From: a virus
IMG/VR virus record: IMGVR_UViG_3300005528_000068
Span: 1 to 57,029 of that record
DNA length: 57,029 nt
Reading direction: 5' to 3' (one strand)
Shown here: piece by piece, positions 51,501-57,029 of the stretch
Position numbering within the stretch: position 1 is the first letter of the stretch
Layout of the letters: each line of letters begins with the position of its first letter
Notes under the pieces: model-generated
Databases searched by the model: none
Told to the model about the DNA's origin: nothing
What the model saw: the letters and a program-made list of their open reading frames with translations, nothing else
Position numbers and translations under genes: made by a program

Positions 51501-53044
51501 GCTCTATTTACACTTATCCCTTGTGCTGCCATGGGATATTCTGTTACATATGTACCATCAAATGTATAATTCTCACCAGGATACATCATCCTTGTTTCTC
51601 CTGTATCACTCACACCAAGAACAGGATATGGAACACCCTCCATAGTAATATTGTTGGAGGGGATAGTTGTAATCTCACCAGGATATTCCCACTGTCCATA
51701 TGGAGTGATGATTGATCCATCCTGACTGATAGTCTTAGGTTTGAAATCTAGTCCTTCTTGGTAGTATTTCATTTCTCCACCATTCTGCATTTTAGGTTTT
51801 CCTGTTTTAGGATCTAAATATATTCTACCATATATTTCAAAAGGGTTACCAACCCAATCTAGAGGATTATCGTAATCATTTATATCATAGTACGATATAT
51901 AATCACCTTTCTCATCTTTACCTTTTGAATATTTAAAGTTCTTCAAAGCTCCTTGAGCAACTAAACTACCTTTAACCTTTCTTTCTTTTTCAGAAGATTT
52001 AATAAAGTCTTTATTTCCATAAGTAGTTAGATCTTCTAAGATTTCTTTTTCCAATTCTGGAGACAAAGAATAGTATGCAGAATTTGGATCTTTAGAAGTT
52101 GTTGGTCTATAAGATGATTTAATAAATGAATTATGCTTTTGTGGCAATCCTTGATGTATATATAAAGCATCATAAGATGCATTTAAATTAGAAGGATCGA
52201 CAGTTGGCATAGACATTTTTCTATTCCAGGTTTCAGATAACTTTTTTCCTTTTTTATTATATGAATTTTGTGCAATTTTTTCTTTATATTCTTTTAAGGT
52301 TAGTTCACCATCCTTTAATTGTTGACTTAATCCTCTTTGTATAGAGTTGTCAATTTTATATTCAGATTCACTGTGTCCAAATCCACCATAAGGATATACA
52401 TTTTCTGCTATCAGTTTATTTAACCAATTACCATTCTGTGCACTAGCCTTTGTCTTCTTTGCATAAGGACCATTAGAAGGAATTCCTCCTGTACGTGCGT
52501 ATTGAAATCCTGTAGAGCCAGGAAGGGTTCCACCCATTTGATAATCTTTCCCCCATCTCCTAAAAGGTGTAGGAATGTTTTGTCCTTTCTCTACATAAGG
52601 ATGTCTCACTGTTCTTTCCCACTCATCAGCTTCTTGCCATGTTTTAAATGGACCACCGAGATGTTCTCCTGTTTTATTAAATTCAGCTTTAGCATCTTTA
52701 TCTGTTAAATATTTACCATACTTAAAAGATGGAATTAAATAAGCTGGTTCTCCATCCTCTCCACCTACAGAAATTGCTAACTCTGTACTAGGATCAATCT
52801 TTGGAATAACATGTCCTTTTGGTAACTTTCTACTTGTTGGTTCAAGAAATGTCAATCCACCATTTTGCATAGAAGGACCACCCCATGCACCATTATAATC
52901 AAAGCCTTGATCTGTCAATCCACCCATTGTTCCCTCAATGCCATTCTCTGCTTGTGGTACATAGTTAGTTGGATAGACAAATCCACCTAATTGTAACTCA
53001 TCATCATAGGCATCTAACCATCCTTGTGTTTTCTTCTTTGCCAT
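48557..53044 (-). CDS. Giant virion protein with glycine zipper (1495 aa)
   Basis: The N-terminal two thirds contain scattered motifs of the type M-Q-N-G-G/M-Q-V-G-G, which I associate with internal virion proteins of crAss-like phages. At about 745-800 a run of small residues (GTLVGGPLGGVVGSALGGIV, then GGVIGGG) forms a glycine zipper, a membrane-inserting helix type used by pore-forming ejection proteins. The C-terminal 200 residues are helical, with 'QTYMPLLEDITSVSLQDQLNEIQAQTNAAM' and many Gln/Ala. There is no known enzyme motif. It is followed by a terminator and preceded by module-D proteins with a stop/start contact. I infer an ejection protein that helps the genome or polymerase cross the envelope. 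Confidence 0.7.
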   Translation of the reverse strand: MAKKKTQGWLDAYDDELQLGGFVYPTNYVPQAENGIEGTMGGLTDQGFDYNGAWGGPSMQNGGLTFLEPTSRKLPKGHVIPKIDPSTELAISVGGEDGEPAYLIPSFKYGKYLTDKDAKAEFNKTGEHLGGPFKTWQEADEWERTVRHPYVEKGQNIPTPFRRWGKDYQMGGTLPGSTGFQYARTGGIPSNGPYAKKTKASAQNGNWLNKLIAENVYPYGGFGHSESEYKIDNSIQRGLSQQLKDGELTLKEYKEKIAQNSYNKKGKKLSETWNRKMSMPTVDPSNLNASYDALYIHQGLPQKHNSFIKSSYRPTTSKDPNSAYYSLSPELEKEILEDLTTYGNKDFIKSSEKERKVKGSLVAQGALKNFKYSKGKDEKGDYISYYDINDYDNPLDWVGNPFEIYGRIYLDPKTGKPKMQNGGEMKYYQEGLDFKPKTISQDGSIITPYGQWEYPGEITTIPSNNITMEGVPYPVLGVSDTGETRMMYPGENYTFDGTYVTEYPMAAQGISVNRADEAPLKKLDQLLNFTNYNDMAKAKQGKKLPKYQNSGKPLKADLQMPSFMKPINLNKKSTLGYTPIGLPDSRSEDIVSPSVYDITGASRYYGKSLGNKKPSKSSPTGDILGGVQNIISGAAQWKEDATDVKRAKQWGKISDLAVKSLATTEREKNKWVRPEDYVQSSNYGTGKSVLGSAEYGMQVGGNLTEIQNMYNPGDLYSDLGYEPMEESDKVKQFQTGGNIFSNWQQGFLDFGAQDAGTLGGGIGSFLGGGSGQESGASRTLSGVGQVAGTLVGGPLGGVVGSALGGIVGGVIGGGQEQKIKAQQQKINNFGLQQNVLGMQNRLSGYMEDGGGLKYLSNDWQPQVIAKFGEYDLKDLLAPPKDADMLRAGGHLKNYTEPSERAMQTYAMGGDLQIDNRGDIDFIGYNPEAAKTGASGYIGITRGPSHDNGGFNVAYGGNKVEVEGNETVMEKKEGGVLGSDKSMLILGDMYTGPFGEEILEGVNEKVAKKVLKGKNIKDVKFKHLGNEVAKLTGKLNKAESKFIDLADSVDGDSIDDQLKLSTAKAGELGVKMQYKELNKIQQNAADTQTAYHDAAKERGYDDTPTFLSDIKKGKMKQQAAMGSKFSMAQDGYKSRYDLQPWQGNKYGLGKKTASQFTTQQWDKIADELGFTGKGNKEFQKFLVNNPKTLPFIIQRHKSLYGKAPFIDELLGAGWQGASDYDKVPLQENPIQPIGDIPEKVKETPGSVKVTPIKKPSTAQMLLSQVLPLMRFSNQEDFDYRQIAPELYSMATNQRVPVQAQTYMPLLEDITSVSLQDQLNEIQAQTNAAMRLTGNNPAAQAAIASQAAAAKNKVLGEQLRINQQLELDTKRRNLGALNEAMLKNLALRDQQYERQSIAESKTKQESREALSSIAEKIAKHKLENRTLGVYENMYNYRFGPKGQAININAPYEFSTDRYASTDNLIPVKNTKGDIIEYKVKNDNVSKNGSLVKAIKNL

Positions 53045-53913
53045 TATTTGTAAGAGATTTGGCTTGGTGTAACAATAAATTGGCTTGTTAGGTGGACATT
53101 AGATTTGTCATCTAGAATATGTCTCACCTTTAAATCTTTAGCTCTTAGAGGTTCTTTTTTGAAACTGCGTTTGGAATAGTCCATATTAGCTTGGTTTACA
53201 ATCTTGTCTATAGACATAGACTCACAACTCTTTGTAAACAAAGGTAGGGATTTATCTTTTACTAGTCCCCAGAACGTATTATATTGATAGAAATTATCAC
53301 TCTTTGTATACGTAATTGTCTTACTATCAGCGTTGTATACAGGATATTTCAAGTATTCCTTCAGGTTGTTCATAGGTTTGGCAACAAGTTCAAGTATTCC
53401 TGTACTCTGTTGATCATTGTACAACACTGCTTTGTTGAAATATCCGTTGATAGATATTTTCCTATTATCATTAAATACACCATCATCTGAAGGAAGATAG
53501 GTGTATGCTTTTGTATAATCTTTTACATTCTGAAGAATCTCATCATTATATTGATATGCGAATGGATATTCAATAATGTATGGTCTGATGCATCCGTAAT
53601 ATGTATTGTATATTACAGGATTGGCAAGATGTCTCCAGAGAGATGCTGTATTTGATTCTGTGTATTGAATGTTTGCGATTTCCTCAACTGTAGCAGTTGA
53701 AATAGGTATGTTCCATGAATAAGAACAACAATCTTTCCCAGAAGAACTAACTACTACAACGTTCACAGAACTATCTACACTTAGAGCAAGTCCTGAAATG
53801 AGCTCACTCTTAGGTACGTTAGTAGCAAGCACATTCCCCTTATCATCAGATATTGAGAATATACTTAGTCTACTTCCAGCCTTTTTTAACTTTATGACAA
53901 TTGTTTTAGCCAT
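53044..53913 (-). CDS. Module-D virion protein (289 aa)
   Basis: The ATG at 53913 is preferred over a TTG at 53922, because it aligns with the N-terminus of the neighbouring gene (MAKTIVIKL and MAQTVLITL). Residues 1-75 are the family D module: T-I-V-I-K-L...AG, 'FSISDDKGNVLA', 'SELISGLALSV', 'VVVVSSSGKDCCSYSWNIPIS'. The remaining 210 residues, rich in Tyr and Asn, show no known domain ('YGCIRPYIIEYPFAYQYND'). It lies between the module-D/Thr-linker gene and the 1495-residue protein, and its last codons contact the start of the latter. It is probably a minor virion protein. Confidence 0.68.
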   Translation of the reverse strand: MAKTIVIKLKKAGSRLSIFSISDDKGNVLATNVPKSELISGLALSVDSSVNVVVVSSSGKDCCSYSWNIPISTATVEEIANIQYTESNTASLWRHLANPVIYNTYYGCIRPYIIEYPFAYQYNDEILQNVKDYTKAYTYLPSDDGVFNDNRKISINGYFNKAVLYNDQQSTGILELVAKPMNNLKEYLKYPVYNADSKTITYTKSDNFYQYNTFWGLVKDKSLPLFTKSCESMSIDKIVNQANMDYSKRSFKKEPLRAKDLKVRHILDDKSNVHLTSQFIVTPSQISYK

Positions 53914-53915
53914 TA

Positions 53916-54545
53916 TTAACAAACTCCTTGGTTATCACCGTTTACAGTGAAATAGTAAGTAATAGTATTATTGCTAGTCACAGCAGACCATGCACAAGCT
54001 GTTCCAGAGAATGCAGGACATCCTGATGTGCTTCTTGCGCTCTGCCATACATTATTAACATTTCCATCTTCTGTAATCTTTACAGACAAGCTTGTATTTC
54101 TTTGAATGTTAATAATTGCTCTTTGCGTACAACTTGTGTCACTAAAGGAAGATCCTATAGCTGTCCAGCTTGAACCACCATCTACAGAATATGCAAATGC
54201 TAATAGAGGGAATGTGGAAGCTCCTGGATCGTGCCTAGCATACAACACCACATCAACTAAGTCTTGAGAAGTTGTTGTGGTTGTTGTACTACTGCTACTA
54301 GTAGTTGTAGTTGTTATTCCTGAAATAGGTATATCAATATAGTTTGTACACAGTGCACTAACTGACTTCACTCTTATAATACTTGCTCCATCAGGAACAA
54401 GTATAGATGTATATCCTGATACAAGAGATGCTTTAGCCACTCCTGTTTCAAATGCTGCAACATAACCATCTGCATCTGAATACAGATTGAATGGTCCCGT
54501 ATCAGCACCAGCTGTGGTTAATGTTATCAATACTGTTTGTGCCAT
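53916..54545 (-). CDS. Module-D protein with Thr/Ser linker and beta domain (209 aa)
   Basis: Residues 1-77 are a second copy of the family D module ('FNLYSDADGYVAAFETG', 'SLVSGYTSILV', 'IRVKSVSALCTNYIDIPIS'). Then follow about 16 Thr/Ser residues and a C-terminal beta-rich domain of about 110 residues (VDVVLYARHDPGASTFPLL, 'RAIINIQRNTSLSVKITEDGN', ending NGDNQGVC). Its structure (module, Thr linker, globular domain) shows the complete version of what the stub genes carry only in part. It is 11 bases after the Thr-tailed large gene. It is likely a virion surface protein. Confidence 0.7.
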   Translation of the reverse strand: MAQTVLITLTTAGADTGPFNLYSDADGYVAAFETGVAKASLVSGYTSILVPDGASIIRVKSVSALCTNYIDIPISGITTTTTSSSSTTTTTTSQDLVDVVLYARHDPGASTFPLLAFAYSVDGGSSWTAIGSSFSDTSCTQRAIINIQRNTSLSVKITEDGNVNNVWQSARSTSGCPAFSGTACAWSAVTSNNTITYYFTVNGDNQGVC

Positions 54546-54555
54546 ATATTATATT

Positions 54556-57029
54556 TTATGGTGCTATTGTTGTTGTAGTGGTGGTAGTATATATTACATC
54601 AGCTGTACCATCAAGATTACAATCTGGAGGGGTAGCAGTTGTTGTAGTGGTAGTTGTTGTATACACTATATCTGCAGTTCCATCTAGGTCACAATCTGGT
54701 GGAGCTTGAGTAGTTGTACTTGTTGTTGTTGTGGTTGGAGGAATTGTAGAAGTGGTTGTGGTTGTTGATGGTGTAGGTATCTCCTCAATAGCCAAAATTT
54801 CTAAATCACATCCCCCATTTATACCAGAGTAGAAGAAGTTGTTCTCAGCAATATACCAGTTAGGGATATAGCTGTGGAAACTCACCCAACTTTTTGTATT
54901 GAAGTTGAATGACAGAGTCCATGATTTGTTACAGAAATAATTAGGATCAGTCAATTCTACTATAGTACGAACCACAATTGGTGACATTGTTGTAGTGGTG
55001 GTTGTTGTTCCAGGAACAAGTGTCGTTGTGCTAGTAGTGGTTGGCGTAGAATAAGGAACCTGAGGAGTGATTGTTTCTATGTAAAATTCCTCATTTACAC
55101 CATCATATTTAATATCACTCCTAAGCGGTATATAATCTAGCTTACTAATTATAATTCTGTCATACTTGCTATCATACACTCCATGTAAACCTACACCATT
55201 GAAATGGTTATCTGTGTTTACATTTGGGAAATATCTCAGGATTTCAAAAGCCAAATGGTCTGTAAAGAACCTGTTAACTCCTGAACCAAATGCTGACAAA
55301 TCAGTAGCACCATTACCTGAAATCAAGAACACCTGTCCCCTCTTAGCATCTACAGTGATCTGTCCTTGAGGTATTTTAAGAAGCATCTTGTTCTGACTTC
55401 CTACATATCCTAAATCAGTTTCTGCAAAATCAATTGGAGGAGCACTCTTGAACAATGTATCGTTTCCTACATACGCAGCTTGAGGATTACTAGTGTCAAT
55501 TGTCAACATAGTGTTGTACAACAAACTCTTGTTCTCAAACCTGGCAAGCACAGCTCTATTCTGTATACCATCTAAACTTACCAAATTACCATAATTCTGT
55601 GGGAAGTCAAAGAAACTTACAGGACGATAGATTAACCAGCTGTTTATCCTGTTATCTGTAAAACTTTGTTGCCTATCAGAATAAATAGCTCTGAATGGGA
55701 AGTTTGTGAAACATTGATTATTATTCCAATTTACAGGGAGATGTGAGAAGAAGTTCTCTTCATTTTGTTTAGAGAACCCAGGATTGTAATAATAAGTGTT
55801 GTCCTGAGCAATTGTTACAAAACTTTCTTGGAACCATTCATCAGGAATACCTGTACTAACATGAGGCCAGAAATCACCTTCTCTATTATTATATGCTTGC
55901 CTAAGGTCCACGTTCACTGACGACTCACAGTAAAACGTAGGTACACCATAGGCAAACATGTACATTTTACCATCGTAATATGTTCTTCCAATATTTCCTG
56001 GATTATCTGCTTGACTGTTAGGACAATCAAAGTTGTGAGATTTATAGGAAATAATATTCTTTAAAGTGGGGGTTGTACCACTAGAAACATCAAAGTCAGT
56101 AAGAATTGATCTTGCAGAATGCCAGTATTTAGGATAGGCAACATTTCCAAGTTCATCATAGAATATGTCACTATCATCAGGTGCACCCACTCTATTATCA
56201 ATAAAGAATGGAAGCTTAGTTTTAAATGAGAATCTAGTAATGAATGTATCTCCACCAAAAACTGTGAATATGGTGGATGATGTTATCTCATCAAAGATTG
56301 ACTGAAATCCTGTATCAATTGTTTTATAGGAATACATTTGACCCCACTGGTTAACAAATATGTTCTTCAGTGAAGCATAGTAACTAACAACATTAATTAA
56401 TTCCTCTTTAGCAGGATTCAAACAGTTACCTTTATCTGATATAACAAATCTAGAACTATCAGAAACAAGACTTGCACCAGAAGAAAGTAGCATACTTGGT
56501 GTCTTGCTAGGAAAAGGTAAAGGTGTTCTATCTTTATCAGTTTTTAAATAAACTGATGATTCTCTCTGGAAATTATTTACATTACGGTTATCACCAACAT
56601 TCTGTACACCAGGAATAAGATATTGTTGTATGTCTAGTTGTCTTTGCTTGATTCCTAGATCATTATTAATTGGAGCAGAGTAACCATAATTAGCTATAGA
56701 GTTAAACGAATACCCATAGTTTTGTCTAGTGATACCATTGATATATATCTGCAAATATGATTGATATGCAGCAAACATTGCAGCTGCATCAAGAGTACCA
56801 GTCATCACTGCAATATTCTCACTTGATGCAAGAGCATCTTCCTGTGCTTCCTTGGTGATGAGTTTGTACATTGCATTTTTCTTCACTTCAACAAAATGAG
56901 CTCTACCTGCTCCAAACATCACATTCTCAAGTTTCAGCACATTTCCAAGGAAAGGACTTCCAAATGATGTTTCTGGAGAATTAAAAACGTGTCTGTATTT
57001 AGAATCATCTGAATCAAAACCATCAAGAT
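54556..57029 (-). CDS. Large virion protein with Thr-rich tail, 5' end outside window
   Basis: The frame remains open to the right edge: 29 codons upstream of the GTG at 56940 encode a plausible protein (GFDSDDSKYRHVFNSPETSF), so the true start lies beyond the window. The visible 823 residues comprise a large body with 'FGAGRAHFVEVKKNAMYKL' and many Tyr/Phe/Asn residues. From about residue 660 Thr-rich linkers alternate with small Cys-containing domains. The end has two repeats of 'PPDCDLDGTADIVY' type, each followed by a run of seven to eight Thr, finishing in IAP. By position upstream of cargo and polymerase genes it could be the tail muzzle or stabilisation protein of crAss-like phages. 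That is inference from order; I see no decisive motif. Confidence 0.7.
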   Translation of the reverse strand, partial: LDGFDSDDSKYRHVFNSPETSFGSPFLGNVLKLENVMFGAGRAHFVEVKKNAMYKLITKEAQEDALASSENIAVMTGTLDAAAMFAAYQSYLQIYINGITRQNYGYSFNSIANYGYSAPINNDLGIKQRQLDIQQYLIPGVQNVGDNRNVNNFQRESSVYLKTDKDRTPLPFPSKTPSMLLSSGASLVSDSSRFVISDKGNCLNPAKEELINVVSYYASLKNIFVNQWGQMYSYKTIDTGFQSIFDEITSSTIFTVFGGDTFITRFSFKTKLPFFIDNRVGAPDDSDIFYDELGNVAYPKYWHSARSILTDFDVSSGTTPTLKNIISYKSHNFDCPNSQADNPGNIGRTYYDGKMYMFAYGVPTFYCESSVNVDLRQAYNNREGDFWPHVSTGIPDEWFQESFVTIAQDNTYYYNPGFSKQNEENFFSHLPVNWNNNQCFTNFPFRAIYSDRQQSFTDNRINSWLIYRPVSFFDFPQNYGNLVSLDGIQNRAVLARFENKSLLYNTMLTIDTSNPQAAYVGNDTLFKSAPPIDFAETDLGYVGSQNKMLLKIPQGQITVDAKRGQVFLISGNGATDLSAFGSGVNRFFTDHLAFEILRYFPNVNTDNHFNGVGLHGVYDSKYDRIIISKLDYIPLRSDIKYDGVNEEFYIETITPQVPYSTPTTTSTTTLVPGTTTTTTTMSPIVVRTIVELTDPNYFCNKSWTLSFNFNTKSWVSFHSYIPNWYIAENNFFYSGINGGCDLEILAIEEIPTPSTTTTTSTIPPTTTTTSTTTQAPPDCDLDGTADIVYTTTTTTTTATPPDCNLDGTADVIYTTTTTTTIAP

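Noticed and set aside
53914-53922. TTG start at 53922 for the module-D protein
   Set aside because: The paralogous gene begins MAQTVLITL, which aligns with the ATG at 53913.
1-57029. Stop-codon reassignment as in some crAss-like phages
   Set aside because: TAA, TAG and TGA all terminate conserved genes (for example TAG at 8202 and TGA at 512), and the giant frames are open with the standard code.

Overview
This window reads as one arm of a tailed double-stranded DNA phage genome that infects a Bacteroidetes host, most likely a member of the crAss-like group (Crassvirales). Evidence for crAss-like affiliation: a 4276-residue protein carries an RNA-polymerase-type double-psi beta-barrel signature (an R-x-P-T stretch, then GSDFDID, the DxDxD metal loop), and it sits directly downstream of two giant proteins that look like the virion cargo proteins of crAss-like phages. 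Evidence for a Bacteroidetes host: promoters of the form TTTG-N19-21-TAnnTTTG, no obvious Shine-Dalgarno sequences, AT-rich leaders, and many TAATG stop/start overlaps. TAA, TAG and TGA all end apparently intact genes, so there is no sign of the stop-codon reassignment seen in some crAss-like lineages. No tRNA, CRISPR array or transposase was found. The longest gene-free stretch is only 178 bp (12714-12891) and is packed with regulatory signals.

Layout, in the direction of transcription of the minus strand (right to left). At the right edge is a large virion protein whose 5' end lies outside the window (57029-54556), then two small proteins that share an N-terminal module (54545-53044). Next come the virion cargo/RNA polymerase block: a 1495-residue glycine-zipper protein, an 862-residue protein, the 4276-residue polymerase protein, and a 2113-residue protein with nucleotidyltransferase-like and PD-(D/E)XK nuclease-like motifs (53044-26710). 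Then follows an adhesin block (26640-16361) that includes an 1807-residue protein with collagen-like Gly-Thr-Ser repeats and duplicated beta-helix domains. One long gene runs on the plus strand (12892-16350); it encodes a fused methyltransferase and three glycosyltransferase domains. Left of it, divergently transcribed on the minus strand, is a lysis cassette (12713-10616: membrane protein, spanin-like pair, holin-like protein, GH19 endolysin), small membrane and basic proteins, and a second adhesin block (9695-2591). The left end holds a helical Dps-like protein, a lipoprotein metalloprotease of metzincin type, small conserved phage proteins, and a GIY-YIG endonuclease cut by the window edge.

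Two themes tie the window together. First, at least eleven putative surface proteins are built from four short N-terminal modules (families A to D, 25-75 residues), each joined to a different C-terminal domain (leucine-rich-like, BspA/DUF285, PKD, propeller, beta-helix, collagen-like) or to nothing but a Thr/Ser-rich tail ending in T-x-x-P. This looks like a cassette system for exchanging receptor-binding domains. Second, two glycosyltransferase genes lie amid these Thr/Ser-rich proteins. One overlaps the start of a Thr-tail gene; the other is the giant fusion whose last domain resembles the heptosyltransferases that O-glycosylate autotransporter repeats. A phage-encoded system that glycosylates its own fibres is a reasonable, untested inference.

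Regulation: the plus-strand glycosyltransferase gene and the lysis operon are driven by interleaved divergent promoters with perfect consensus. The lysis operon leader contains an intrinsic terminator right before the first gene. Several structural operons have promoters placed so close to the ATG that their mRNAs should be leaderless or nearly so.
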